DNA from: Bog-532 sp965277615
Lineage (GTDB): Bacteria > Actinomycetota > Actinomycetes > Streptosporangiales > Streptosporangiaceae
Direction: 5' to 3'
Length of the DNA stretch: 64,000 nucleotides
Assembly (NCBI GenBank): GCA_965277615.1
Contig: CBDIDG010000006.1
Location: 2,294,001 to 2,358,000, forward strand
Made by a program: the position numbers and the translations under genes
The notes under the pieces: model-generated
The model's database searches: none
The model's input: the letters and a program-made list of their open reading frames with translations, nothing else
Told to the model about the DNA's origin: nothing
Part shown: positions 8,594 to 17,169 of the stretch, one piece after another
How positions within the stretch are numbered: the stretch's first letter is position 1
Layout: every line of letters begins with the position of its first letter

Positions 8594-10101
8594 GAGCTCA
8601 CCTGCTCCTGCTCTGCGTCTGCCTCTGGCGCCGGCTCTGAAGCCGACTCCACGGCCGGCTCTGGCGCTTCGTCATTGTCCTGGTTCTGGGCCGTGAGCGG
8701 CAGCCAGACCCGGAACTTGGTGTCACCGGGCCCCCCGAACACGTTGATCTCCCCGTGGTGCTTCTTGGCCACGATGCGCCAGGAGATGTCAAGCCCGAGC
8801 CCGGTGCCCTCACCGACCGGCTTGGTGGTGAAGAACGGCTCGAAGATACGCGACTGGATCTCGGGCGGCACACCCGGGCCGGTGTCGCCGAACTCGACCA
8901 GCAGCTGGTCGCGGTCCAGGGCGGTGCGAATGGTGAGCGTGCCATGGCCCTTCATGGCCGAGACCGCGTTGTCGATCAGGTTGGTCCACACCTGGTTGAG
9001 CTCAATGGCGTAGGCCGGGATCTTGGGCAGCGTGCGGTCGTAGTCCTTGACGATGGTGACGTCCGGACCGATCTTGGCCGCCAGCATGACCAGCGTGCTG
9101 TCCAGCAGGTCGTGCACGTCGACCTCGGTGAAGGGGGCCCGGTCGAGCTGGGAGTACTGCTTGGCCGCGCCGACCAGGTGCATGATCCGGCCGGTGGAGT
9201 CCTGGATCTCGTTCATGAGCAGTTCGGTCTCGACCGTGTAGGTCAGCCACCGGATGGCGCCTTCCAGGTCCTGCGTCTCGACGATCTCAGTCACCTGATC
9301 CAGCCACACCGTGTCCAGCCCGGCCTGGACCAGGACCGGAGCCAGGTCCCAGCCGCCGCTGACGCCGTAGCTGTCGAGCCAGTCGGCCACCGTGTCCTCG
9401 GCGTCAGAGGCCTCCATGGGGCCCAGCTGCGGGGCCTTGGCCACCCGCTCGACGGCCCGTTCCTGCAGCTCGATCAGGGCTTCCAGGGTGTCCTGCTGGT
9501 AGCGGTGCTTGGTCAAGATGCCGAGCTTGTGCCGCATCCCGGCCACCCGGTCGCGCAGCGAGGAGGTGGCCCGGACCGCGGCCGCGGCCGGGTTGTTGAG
9601 CTCGTGGGTCAGGCCCGCCGACAGCGAGCCCAGGGCCAGCAGCCGCTCGCGCTGGTTGATCGCCTGGTTGGCGGCCTTGCTGCCGAAGAACGCCCCCTCC
9701 AGCAGGTGCACGGCCATGGGGAACCAGGTGGTCATCATCTCGGCGAAGCAGTTCGCGTCCAGCACGAAGAACCGGGACGGCACTGTGGCCCGCAGCGAGT
9801 TGTTGTAGTTCTTCGAGGCCCGATCGCCCAGGTAGGCCTGGAACGCCCCCGCGTAGACCCCCCTTTCGGCGGTCCGGTTCACCTCGATGTCGTCCGATCC
9901 GACCCGGCGGGACATCACCACGCCGCCTTCGAGCAGCACGTAGAAGCAGGTGGCCGGGTCACCCTCGGTATAGATCGGACCGGCCTCGAAGGTCTCGACC
10001 CGCCCCTCCCGGCACAGCCAGTCGAGCTGCTCGTCATTCAGCTTCTCGAACAGGAACAGGGTTCGCAGCTCGGCCGGGTCGCAGGTACTGGTCGTGGTCA
10101 C
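8590..10101 (-). CDS. Sensor histidine kinase with N-terminal cNMP-binding domain
   Basis: 503 residues without membrane segments. Residues 10-130 are a cyclic-nucleotide-binding-like beta-roll (LFLFEKLNDEQLDWL, FEAGPIYTEGDPATCFYVLLEGGV). A HisKA helix carries the phospho-acceptor His166 in LSAGLTHELNNPAAA. The HATPase domain has the N box (NQVWTNLIDNAVSAM), G1 (FGDTGPGVPPE) and G2 (GEGTGLGLDIS). The C-terminal 30 residues are acidic. It overlaps by four bases both the upstream receiver-flavoprotein gene and the downstream UBP gene. The upstream receiver domain is the obvious phosphorylation partner. Confidence 0.9.
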   Translation of the reverse strand: MTTTSTCDPAELRTLFLFEKLNDEQLDWLCREGRVETFEAGPIYTEGDPATCFYVLLEGGVVMSRRVGSDDIEVNRTAERGVYAGAFQAYLGDRASKNYNNSLRATVPSRFFVLDANCFAEMMTTWFPMAVHLLEGAFFGSKAANQAINQRERLLALGSLSAGLTHELNNPAAAAVRATSSLRDRVAGMRHKLGILTKHRYQQDTLEALIELQERAVERVAKAPQLGPMEASDAEDTVADWLDSYGVSGGWDLAPVLVQAGLDTVWLDQVTEIVETQDLEGAIRWLTYTVETELLMNEIQDSTGRIMHLVGAAKQYSQLDRAPFTEVDVHDLLDSTLVMLAAKIGPDVTIVKDYDRTLPKIPAYAIELNQVWTNLIDNAVSAMKGHGTLTIRTALDRDQLLVEFGDTGPGVPPEIQSRIFEPFFTTKPVGEGTGLGLDISWRIVAKKHHGEINVFGGPGDTKFRVWLPLTAQNQDNDEAPEPAVESASEPAPEADAEQEQVSS

Positions 10102-11789
10102 AGCTTCTCCAGGTAACGGTGCACGAGCATGACGGCCATGGCACCCTCGCCCACGGCGGAGGCGACGCGCTTGGCCGACTCGGCCCGGACGTCACCGGCC
10201 ACGAACACACCAGGGACACTGGCCTCTAGGTGATAAGGCGCGCGGTCCAGCGGCCATTCCGCGGGCGGCTCGCCGTCGGCGGAAAGATCCGGGCCGGTGA
10301 GCACGAACCCGTGCTCGTCGCGCTCGAGTACCCCGTCGAGCCAGCTGGTCAGCGGGGCCGCGCCGATGAACACGAACAGGTGCTGGGCCGCGACGTCCTC
10401 GGTCTCACCGGTGTTGGCATCCTGCAGGGTCAGACCCTCCAGGTGCCCGTCACCGCGGGCGCCGACCACCGTGGTGCAGGTGCGGACGGTGATGTTCGGG
10501 ACGCTCTCGACCTGCTCGATCAGGTAGTGCGACATCGACTTGGTCAGCGACGGGCCGCGCACCAGCAGCGTCACCGACTTGGCCATGCGGGACAGGTAGA
10601 CCGCGGACTGCCCGGCCGAGTTGGCCCCGCCGACGATGAAGACGTCGTTGTCGACGCAGGCGGCCGCCTCGGTCAGCGCGGAGCCGTAGTAGACGCCGGC
10701 CCCGGTCAGCTCGTCCAGGCCGGGCGCGCGCAGCTGCCGGTAGGTGACCCCGGTGGTGAGGATGACGCTGTGCGCGTCGAGCGACGTGCCGTCGGAGAAC
10801 CGGACGGTGCGGGCCGAGCCGTTGATCTCCAGCCCGGTGACCTCGCGGGTGGTCAGCACCTCGGCGCCGAACTTGGCCGCCTGCAGCCGGGCCCGGGTGG
10901 TGAGCTGGGCCCCGGACACCCCGTCGGGGAAGCCGAGGTAGTTCTCGATGCGGGAGCTCTGCCCGGCTTGCCCGCCGGTCGCGGTGCGCTCCAGCAGCAC
11001 GGTCCGCAGTCCCTCGGAGGCCCCGTACACGGCGGCGCCCAGGCCGGCTGGGCCGCCGCCGACCACGATCAGGTCGTAGAAGTCGGACGACGGGCTGGTG
11101 GCCAGGCCGACCTTGGCCGCCAGGTCGGCGTCGGACGGGGCGACCAGCACCTCGTGGTCCAGGGTGATGATCAACGGCAACTGGAGGCCGTCCTGGCTGG
11201 CCGCCTCGAGCATCCGCCTGCCCTCGGGCTCGTCGGTGGAGAACCAGCGGTACGGGACCTGGTTGCGGGCCAGGAACTCGCGCACGTCGGACGAGCGGGC
11301 ATTCCAGCGGTGCCCGATGACCTTGATCTCCGGCACCACGTGATGATCGGAGGCCTTCCAGGTGTCCAGCAGCGTGTCCACCACCGGGTAGAGCTTCTCC
11401 TCCGGCGGGTCCCACGGCTTGAGCAGGTAGTGGTCGAGGTCGACCACGTTGATCGCGTCGATGGCCGCACCGGTGTCGGCGTAGGCGGTCAGCAGCACGC
11501 GGCGGGCACCGGGATAGATGTCCATCGCATGCTCGAGGAACTCGACGCCGTTCATGTTCGGCATCCGGTAGTCGGCCAGGATGACAGCGACCTGGTCGCC
11601 GCGCAGCTTCAGCTCGCGCAGCGCCTCCAGCGCCGACGGGCCGGACTCGGCCCGGACGATGCGGTACTCGCTGCCGTACTTGCGCCGCAGGTCGCGGGAC
11701 ACGGCGCGGGATACGTCCGGGTCGTCATCGACGGTGATGATCGCGGTCCGCGCGTTCTCGGCGGGGGCGTTGGGCGCGGTCAAGGGCAT
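10098..11789 (-). CDS. Response-regulator receiver fused to thioredoxin-reductase-like FAD protein
   Basis: 563 residues. Residues 15-140 form a CheY-like receiver with acidic pocket Asp21-Asp23, phospho-acceptor Asp73 (ILADYRMP) and YLLKPW lysine. A middle part (about 155-225) is thioredoxin-like without CxxC. Residues 235-563 form a TrxR-type flavoprotein: FAD motif VVGGGPAGLGAAVYGASEG, GGQAG, NAD(P) motif IVGGANSAGQSA and the terminal AGD motif (VFVAGDVRAES). The redox CxxC of true thioredoxin reductases is replaced (AAACVDNDV); the whole protein has only two cysteines, far apart. Hence it is probably a flavin redox sensor or oxidoreductase with a different electron path. First gene of the operon with the kinase and the UBP gene. 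Confidence 0.9.
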   Translation of the reverse strand: MPLTAPNAPAENARTAIITVDDDPDVSRAVSRDLRRKYGSEYRIVRAESGPSALEALRELKLRGDQVAVILADYRMPNMNGVEFLEHAMDIYPGARRVLLTAYADTGAAIDAINVVDLDHYLLKPWDPPEEKLYPVVDTLLDTWKASDHHVVPEIKVIGHRWNARSSDVREFLARNQVPYRWFSTDEPEGRRMLEAASQDGLQLPLIITLDHEVLVAPSDADLAAKVGLATSPSSDFYDLIVVGGGPAGLGAAVYGASEGLRTVLLERTATGGQAGQSSRIENYLGFPDGVSGAQLTTRARLQAAKFGAEVLTTREVTGLEINGSARTVRFSDGTSLDAHSVILTTGVTYRQLRAPGLDELTGAGVYYGSALTEAAACVDNDVFIVGGANSAGQSAVYLSRMAKSVTLLVRGPSLTKSMSHYLIEQVESVPNITVRTCTTVVGARGDGHLEGLTLQDANTGETEDVAAQHLFVFIGAAPLTSWLDGVLERDEHGFVLTGPDLSADGEPPAEWPLDRAPYHLEASVPGVFVAGDVRAESAKRVASAVGEGAMAVMLVHRYLEKL

Positions 11790-11906
11790 GAAGGCTCCGT
11801 AGGGTCGTCAGGTCCAGGCGGGGTCTCGGCGCAAGGAGGCCCCGTTCAGGGCGCATGCAGCCCATCGTAGGTTCCCGCTGGGCGGAATGTCCTCCTGCGG
11901 TTTCCG

Positions 11907-12002
11907 CTGGGCGCGTAACGGAAGTAATCACTAAACGCGTAAGGGACGTAATCACTGGGCGCGTAACGGACGTGATCACTGGGCGCGTAGCGGACGTGAT
12001 CA
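11907..12002. repeat. Four 24-bp tandem repeats at the 3' end of the amine oxidase gene
   Basis: Units at 11907-11930, 11931-11954, 11955-11978 and 11979-12002 follow the pattern CTGGGCGCGTAACGGACGTG plus ATCA with a few substitutions (unit 2 begins CTAAACGCG). Each unit contains or nearly contains the palindrome TGATCA. The last repeat contains the stop codon of the amine oxidase gene. The array fills much of the gap to the divergently placed receiver-flavoprotein promoter. Confidence 0.9.
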
Positions 12003-13958
12003 AGAGTGGCAATGGTCCCCATCGGCGGGGGCGAGATCGATGGCGGGGTTGCGGTCGAAGAAGCCAACTGGCTTGAGCGTGAAGCCGGCGTACTCCACCG
12101 GCATGACCGGGAAGTCCTCAGGGCGGCAGAAGTGGGTGGTGCCGACCGTGTGCCAGAGCACGATGTCGGTGTCGGCCACCGGCCGGTCGGCCGCGGTCCA
12201 GGCGGGCAGCCCGGCCCCGCCCGGGTGCTGGTTGGGGAAGTCGCCCGCGGGGCGCTGCTCGTCCGGGCGGGCCGGGGTGACCCACAGGTGTTTGGTCGCG
12301 AACGTGGCCCGCGCGGTGATGGCCGCGTCCGGCTGGGCCAGCAGCGGCGCGCTGGGCTGCGGCACGAGCTTGTAGGCGACGGGCTCGCCACAGGCGTTGA
12401 CCGAACCATGGTTGACGATCTTCCAGTGCCGGGCGTGCTCGGGGGCGGCCATCCGCTGGGCGCCGAGCTCGGTGGCCAGCAGCGTGCTGCGAGCGGTGAA
12501 GGCGTTGCCGTGCGGGTTGTCCGGGCCCGGCGGTACCGGCACCGCGTCGACCTCGTAGACCGAGTTCGCCGGGCCGTCCAGGCAGGTGTCGAGCCGGAAG
12601 CTGAACAGGTGCTGGTGGTGCGGGCCGGCCAGTTCAGGAGTGACCGGGCTGGCGTACGGCACCCGGGTGCCCGGCACCACCGCCTGGGTCTGGATGATGC
12701 CGGTCAGCTTGACCTCGGCCTGAATGGTGCCGTCCAGGTAGAAGTACCAGAAGAAGCCGTACTCGTAGTTGCCCACGGTGGCGATGAACGAGATCACCAT
12801 CCGCCGGGACCGGCGCACCTCGGCCACGCCGTTGGGCACGTCGGTGTGCTTCCACAAGATGCCGTAGTCCTCTTCGTGCAGGCAGATGGCCTGCGGCAGC
12901 GTGCTGGCGGTGCCGTCCTCGTCGACCTTGACCGCGTCCAGGTAGACGATCTCACCCAGGCAGTCACAGCCTAGGGTCAGCGCGTTGGCCGCCTTGCCCA
13001 GCCCGACCTCGCCCGCGTCGAAGGCACTCTTCCACCAGTGGTTGATGGCGGTGGAGCCGTAAGGCACGACCATCTCGGCCACGCTGGCCCGGTACAGGAT
13101 GGGCCGGACGCGGTCGCCCTCGATGTAGCTGACCTCGTGCAGGACGACGCCCTCGATCGGGTGCATGGACACCCGCAGCTGCCACGGGCCCCAGCGCAGC
13201 AGGCCGTCCTGGACGGTGAAGCCGGGGCCGTCCGGCTGCAGGATCTGCAGCGGGGCCAGCTCGCGCAGGTGCGGCATGCTGGCCGCGTCGTAGCGGCCCG
13301 GATCCTTTGGTACGGGCACGACGTCACCGTCGATCAGCTCGACGACCTCGCCGGTATCCCGGTCCAGCACCGCGACCAGGTTCTCGATCGGCCGGGCGTA
13401 GGGGTTGCAGCCGGGTCCGTCCAGCACGTAGGCGACAGCCCGGGCCAGCCGGCGTCCGGAGCGGTCGACGTCGAGGCCCACGTTGGCGGCCGGCCAGGCG
13501 TCGACCTGGATCTGGCTCACGTCGGTGATGCCGCGCCGGGCCAGCGCGGCCTGGAACCCGGGATCCGCCTTGACCTGTTCGCCGTTGGCCGTGTACTCGG
13601 CGAACATGACCGCCGGTTGTACCCCCGGAACCGGGACCCGGGCGGTGATGGCCTGGTCGTCCAGTGACACCGTGACCAGCGTGGTGCGAGTGATGTCCGA
13701 GGCTGATGTGGCTTCAGTTTCGGTGGCTGGGTGGTAGAGCACGCAGCGGGCCAGCCGGGGCACGGGGGTGCCGTCCCAGCCGAGCACGACGTCCTTGGCC
13801 GACTCGACCAGCTCGCAGTAGACGAGCAGGGTCCCCGGCGGGGCGCCGTCCAGCGCGATCCGGCACGCGGCGGCGGTCTCATCCACGGTGAGCGGGGCCA
13901 GCGGATGGCGCCGGGAGGATGGTTGGGCCGCGAGGCGGTCGTTGGCCGTCTGCGTCAT
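12000..13958 (-). CDS. Copper-containing primary-amine oxidase
   Basis: 652 residues, the usual size. The topaquinone precursor is Tyr398 in VGNYEYGFFWYF (consensus N-Y-D/E-Y). Catalytic base is Asp314 in AFDAGEVGLG. Two of the copper ligands are His448 and His450 in GPHHQHLFSF, and the closing block MPVEYAGFTLKPVGFFDRNP is typical. It oxidises primary amines to aldehydes with release of ammonia and hydrogen peroxide, using O2. No signal peptide is visible, so it is likely cytoplasmic. ATG 13958 is preceded by a purine-rich GAAACGGAGAC. Tandem repeats lie on both sides: four 24-mers at the stop and five 15-mers in the promoter region. Confidence 0.95.
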   Translation of the reverse strand: MTQTANDRLAAQPSSRRHPLAPLTVDETAAACRIALDGAPPGTLLVYCELVESAKDVVLGWDGTPVPRLARCVLYHPATETEATSASDITRTTLVTVSLDDQAITARVPVPGVQPAVMFAEYTANGEQVKADPGFQAALARRGITDVSQIQVDAWPAANVGLDVDRSGRRLARAVAYVLDGPGCNPYARPIENLVAVLDRDTGEVVELIDGDVVPVPKDPGRYDAASMPHLRELAPLQILQPDGPGFTVQDGLLRWGPWQLRVSMHPIEGVVLHEVSYIEGDRVRPILYRASVAEMVVPYGSTAINHWWKSAFDAGEVGLGKAANALTLGCDCLGEIVYLDAVKVDEDGTASTLPQAICLHEEDYGILWKHTDVPNGVAEVRRSRRMVISFIATVGNYEYGFFWYFYLDGTIQAEVKLTGIIQTQAVVPGTRVPYASPVTPELAGPHHQHLFSFRLDTCLDGPANSVYEVDAVPVPPGPDNPHGNAFTARSTLLATELGAQRMAAPEHARHWKIVNHGSVNACGEPVAYKLVPQPSAPLLAQPDAAITARATFATKHLWVTPARPDEQRPAGDFPNQHPGGAGLPAWTAADRPVADTDIVLWHTVGTTHFCRPEDFPVMPVEYAGFTLKPVGFFDRNPAIDLAPADGDHCHS

Positions 13959-14033
13959 CGATGTCTCCGTTTCAGCCAGCTTCGGGATGAGGACACCTTT
14001 GTTATGTTGCGCCCCGATCGCCGGGTAGCGACA

Positions 14034-14108
14034 GGCCTGTTAACCACTGGCCTGTTAACCACTGGCCTGTTAACCGCCGGCCTGTTAACCGCCAGCCTGT
14101 CAAGCACT
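14034..14108. repeat. Five 15-bp tandem repeats containing GTTAAC
   Basis: Units at 14034, 14049, 14064, 14079 and 14094. The first two are identical (GGCCTGTTAACCACT), the next two are GGCCTGTTAACCGCC and the fifth is degenerate (AGCCTGTCAAGCACT). Each good unit has the palindrome GTTAAC. The array is in the 309-base gap between the divergent amine oxidase and EamA transporter genes, so it could hold protein-binding sites for either promoter. The rest of the gap shows nothing further that I can name. Confidence 0.9.
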
Positions 14109-14267
14109 GGCCAGGGAAGCCGGGCTAAGCTGCGCCTGTGCGACTGACCGTGCTGCCCCCGCCCGCCGCTTAGGCGGGCCCCACAGAACACCGCCGCCAC
14201 GGTGGTGCCGGTGGGTGCTGCCCGCATACGGGCCCCCATCACCACCATCCCGCTGCGGAGCGCGTTC

Positions 14268-15509
14268 ATGTCCACTTCTGTCTCCGGCCTGCCCTTCGGG
14301 CGTGGCCTCCTCTACCTGGCCGTTGCCGGTGCCGCCTGGGGCACCGCGGGCGCGGCCGCCGATCTCATCTACCGGTCCAGCGCGGCCGGCCCGATCACCG
14401 TCTCGTTCTGGCGGAACGTAGCCGGCCTGGTGCTGCTGCTCGCCGTCCAGCTGATCCGGTCGCGGCGTAGCTGGCCGCGGCGGGGCGGGTCGGGGCGGGG
14501 TGGGTCGGGGCGGGGTGGGTCGCGGCGTGGTGGGTCGCGGGCCGGGCCGACCCGGCGCCGCAGACGGCTGAGCCGCCGGGACCTGCTGGTGCGTGGGCAG
14601 ACCGGGCTGGGCCTGGCCGTGTTCCAGACGGCGTACTTCGGCGCGGTGCAGTCCACCGGGCTGGCCGTCGGCACCGTGGTCACCCTGGGCACCGGCCCGC
14701 TGCTGATCGCGGTGGGGGCGCGGCTGGTGCTGCACGAACGGCTGCCGCGCGGTGGCCTATCCGCAATGGCGGCCGCACTCGGCGGGCTGGTCGTCTTGGT
14801 GCTCGGCCATCCGGGCGGCACGGTGCGGCCGCTGGGCATCGCGCTGGCCCTGCTGTCGGCGGCCGGTTACGCGCAGTCCGCGCTGACGGCGCGGTGGGCC
14901 GGGCGCGCGGAGCCGGCTGGACGTGCCGGGGCGGCCGACGGTGCCGGGGCAGCTGGAGGTGCCGAGGCGTCGGGGGGTGCGGCCGGGGCCGAGGCGACCC
15001 GGGGTGCGGCCGGGGCCGAGCCCGCCCGGGGCCCGGCGGCGGATCCGGTCGTGGTCACGGCCTGGGCCTTCGGCCTAGGGGCGGTGCTGCTGCTGCCGTT
15101 CGCGCTGGCCACCGGGATTCTGCCGCATGCCGCCCACCCGGCCGAGACGCTGGCCGTGCTGGGCTACCTGGCCGCGGTGCCGACCGCGCTGGCCTACCCG
15201 CTGTACTTCGCGGGCGCGGCCGCGGTTCGGGCCGCTACCGCCTCGGTGATCATGCTGATCGAGCCGGTCAGCGCGGCCGTGCTCGGGCTGGCGATGTTCG
15301 GCGAGCCACTGACGGCGGCCACGCTGGGCGGTGGGGTGCTGCTGCTGTCGGCGGGCACGGCGCTGGCTCTGGCCGACCTGCGTTCAGAACGCGGTGGTCG
15401 GACCACCGAGGCCAGGCTGGACCGACAGGACCACGAACAGCAGGCCGAGCGCGCCGGCGATGGTGGCCGACCCGGTGAAGAAGTCGTGGTACTAACCCAC
15501 GGCGACTAG
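14268..15509 (+). CDS. EamA/DMT-family transporter with low-complexity insertions
   Basis: 413 residues from ATG 14268 with GGAG eight bases upstream; an earlier ATG at 14202 lacks one. Two EamA repeats of about five membrane segments each are visible, beginning LLYLAVAGAAWGTAGAAADLIYR and ending AVLGLAMFGEPLTAATLGGGVLLL. DMT proteins export metabolites such as amino acids. Three parts are abnormal: an Arg/Gly/Ser repeat loop (about residues 70-97, from four 15-bp repeats), a Gly/Ala/Glu loop of about 45 residues between the two halves, and a 40-residue charged tail. These make it about 100 residues longer than the norm. Confidence 0.85.
   Translation: MSTSVSGLPFGRGLLYLAVAGAAWGTAGAAADLIYRSSAAGPITVSFWRNVAGLVLLLAVQLIRSRRSWPRRGGSGRGGSGRGGSRRGGSRAGPTRRRRRLSRRDLLVRGQTGLGLAVFQTAYFGAVQSTGLAVGTVVTLGTGPLLIAVGARLVLHERLPRGGLSAMAAALGGLVVLVLGHPGGTVRPLGIALALLSAAGYAQSALTARWAGRAEPAGRAGAADGAGAAGGAEASGGAAGAEATRGAAGAEPARGPAADPVVVTAWAFGLGAVLLLPFALATGILPHAAHPAETLAVLGYLAAVPTALAYPLYFAGAAAVRAATASVIMLIEPVSAAVLGLAMFGEPLTAATLGGGVLLLSAGTALALADLRSERGGRTTEARLDRQDHEQQAERAGDGGRPGEEVVVLTHGD
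14481..14540 (+). repeat. Four 15-bp in-frame repeats inside the EamA transporter gene
   Basis: CGGGGCGGGTCGGGG, CGGGGTGGGTCGGGG, CGGGGTGGGTCGCGG and CGTGGTGGGTCGCGG follow each other without spacing. They encode RGGS(G/R) pentapeptides in a predicted cytoplasmic loop. Confidence 0.85.
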
Positions 15510-15528
15510 CCCGCCGGTTGGCAGACTA

Positions 15529-15563
15529 GACCTCACTGACCTGGACTTTCGGACAGTGAGGTC
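15529..15563. terminator. Hairpin after the EamA transporter gene
   Basis: GACCTCACTG (15529-15538) pairs perfectly with CAGTGAGGTC (15554-15563); loop of 15 nt. It begins 20 bases after the stop codon. The transporter and the convergent CsbD gene could share it. Confidence 0.5.
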
Positions 15564-15608
15564 GGACCTCTGGCCGGTCAGGAATCCTGGCCGGCCAGGG
15601 TGGCCCGA

Positions 15609-15806
15609 TTAAGGCTTCTTGAAGGCGTCCTTGATGTTCTTGCCTGCGTCCTTGACCTGCTCCCCGGCCTGCTTCGTGCCGCCGGCCACCCGGTCGCCCT
15701 GGCCTTCGGCCTCCATGCTGCGGTTGTTGGTGGCCCGGCCGACGTCCTGCTTGGCCCGGCCTTTACCCATCTGCAGCTTGTTCTTGAGCTTGTCCAATGC
15801 ACCCAT
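15609..15806 (-). CDS. CsbD-family small stress protein
   Basis: 65 residues, ATG at 15806 (a longer open frame upstream is not conserved-looking). The sequence MGALDKLKNKLQMGKGRAKQ followed by DVGRATNN and GTKQAGEQVKDAGKNIKDAFKK is the CsbD pattern: short, hydrophilic, rich in Lys, Gly and Ala, with no Cys or Trp. CsbD proteins are abundant under general stress under sigma-B control in Bacillus; biochemical role unknown. No partner genes adjacent. Confidence 0.85.
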   Translation of the reverse strand: MGALDKLKNKLQMGKGRAKQDVGRATNNRSMEAEGQGDRVAGGTKQAGEQVKDAGKNIKDAFKKP

Positions 15807-16135
15807 ACCTGCACTTTGCCCGCGATGAAGTCCTTCATGCGGTGCAAGCCAAGCTGTTTTGCCGTCCGGCAACCGTTGCCTGAGAGCAAAAACGGGTGGG
15901 CGAGCAACACCTGAGAGGCCCCAAGGGCGCCTTTGACCCGGCGGGTTCGGCGCATGGGCAGCCAACCTGATCGGTGGCGGCACCGTACCGGCGATGACCG
16001 GATGGATGACGCCACCGTACGGGTGGGACTCCGGTGCGGGTGGGACTCCGGCGTGCCGTGGCTCCTGGGGCTCGCGGGGCGCGGGGCAGGGTAATGACGC
16101 GGGACGCCGGGCCGGGCCGGGCGGGGCGGGGCGGG
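15807..16135. other. 329-base intergenic region upstream of csbD-like gene
   Basis: It holds the promoter of the CsbD gene on the minus strand and the 3' side of the YiiX-like gene. The only distinct element is the perfect palindrome GGCAACCGTTGCC at 15868-15880, about 65 bases upstream of the CsbD start. A sigma-B-type promoter could not be placed with confidence. No coding potential was convincing in any frame. Confidence 0.5.
15868..15880. promoter_or_regulatory. Palindrome upstream of the CsbD gene
   Basis: GGCAAC-C-GTTGCC, six-base arms around one base. A possible operator of a dimeric regulator for the CsbD gene. Function inferred from position only. Confidence 0.35.
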
Positions 16136-16906
16136 TTATTGAGTGAGGCGACGAGGCCGGCGGGGTCCTCCGAACGCGGGGCCAGCAGGCTGGGAAGCGG
16201 AGATGGTGACCGGGATCTCGCCGCCGAGGTGATGGCCGCCGGCCAGCCGCAGGTCATCGCCGCTCCAGAACCGGCCCGGGTCATACCAGCTGGTCTGGTG
16301 ACGGCCGTCGAGCAGGCCCATGGCCTGGTAGGTGACGGCCAGGACCTCGGCGCAGTAGGCCGTCTCCAGCACCTTTTCGGCGTCGGGGCGGCTGAGCCCT
16401 CGCAGCTTGGCCAGGGACGGCAGCCGGTCCAGCGACGGCAGCCCGGCGCGGGACGGCACGCGGCCGCGGAGCCAGCGCGAGGCCATTCCGGCCGACGACG
16501 GGAACGGCGTGCCGTCCAGCCGGGCGATCGTACGCAGCACCGCGTCCTCGGTTTCCGGCCCGGCCGGCGGGTCCAGCTGGCGCAGCCAGGCCTGCTGGCC
16601 GTACCGCTCGCCCCACACGGTCACGGCCGCGCGCAGGTCATGCAGCTGCACGCCACGGTGGCGGCCGCCGGACCATACGTCGGTCAGCGACCGGCCCAGC
16701 TCGGCGTGCCACAGCAACGCCGGCAGGTCGTCCAGCACCACGGCCATGCCGACGTGGTTGACCGGGCTGTTCGTCGCGACCTGGATGGCCCGGTCGGCGG
16801 GCTTGTGGCCGCGGAACAGCCACAGGTCGCCGGTCCGGGTCAGCCCGGCCGCCTCGTCGAGGCTGACCCCGGGGCCGGCCTGGTTCGGCCTGATCTTGTT
16901 CGGCAC
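16136..16906 (-). CDS. YiiX/NlpC-P60-like permuted papain-fold hydrolase
   Basis: 256 residues. The first conserved block GDLWLFRGHKPADRAIQVAT then NSPVNHVGMAVVLDD carries the His (His51), and the second ETAYCAEVLAVTYQAMG carries the Cys (Cys185). His before Cys is the circularly permuted order of the YiiX/YaeF group of NlpC/P60 enzymes, which act as cysteine amidases or lipid-modifying enzymes rather than cell-wall hydrolases. No signal peptide. The C-terminus after about 225 is low complexity. It is divergent from the small membrane protein gene with only 17 bases between starts. Confidence 0.7.
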   Translation of the reverse strand: MPNKIRPNQAGPGVSLDEAAGLTRTGDLWLFRGHKPADRAIQVATNSPVNHVGMAVVLDDLPALLWHAELGRSLTDVWSGGRHRGVQLHDLRAAVTVWGERYGQQAWLRQLDPPAGPETEDAVLRTIARLDGTPFPSSAGMASRWLRGRVPSRAGLPSLDRLPSLAKLRGLSRPDAEKVLETAYCAEVLAVTYQAMGLLDGRHQTSWYDPGRFWSGDDLRLAGGHHLGGEIPVTISASQPAGPAFGGPRRPRRLTQ

Positions 16907-16923
16907 GGTCGTAGCCTAGGCGG

Positions 16924-17169
16924 GTGCAGTGGTCAAACGGACGAACCTGGAAGATCCTGGGCCTGGCGGGTTTCGCCGGCGTCGCCGCGACCGGGGTGGT
17001 GGTCGTGCGGGCCGAGCGCCGGCGCCGCGCCTACACCCCGGATGAGATCCGGGCCCGGCTGCACGAACGGCTGGCCGCGGCCGACGACGGGGCCGACGCC
17101 GCCGACCCGCGTGACCCTGCTGACGCGGGTGACGCGGGTGACGCGGCGGCTCAGAACCGCGCCATCTAG
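16924..17169 (+). CDS. Small single-pass membrane protein
   Basis: 81 residues from GTG 16924. One hydrophobic segment (ILGLAGFAGVAATGVVVV, residues 11-28) is followed by a basic RAERRRR stop-transfer and a conserved-looking amphipathic stretch YTPDEIRARLHERLAA, then an Asp/Ala-rich tail made of short repeats. Positive-inside reasoning puts the tail in the cytoplasm. Function unknown. Its stop overlaps the MerR gene stop by four bases on the opposite strand. Confidence 0.6.
   Translation: MQWSNGRTWKILGLAGFAGVAATGVVVVRAERRRRAYTPDEIRARLHERLAAADDGADAADPRDPADAGDAGDAAAQNRAI

Noticed and set aside
10230..11870. 546-codon plus-strand open frame
   Set aside because: Antisense to the receiver-flavoprotein gene.
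11907..12002. CRISPR array
   Set aside because: Units are directly adjacent with no spacers, so this is a plain tandem repeat; the same holds for the 15-bp arrays.
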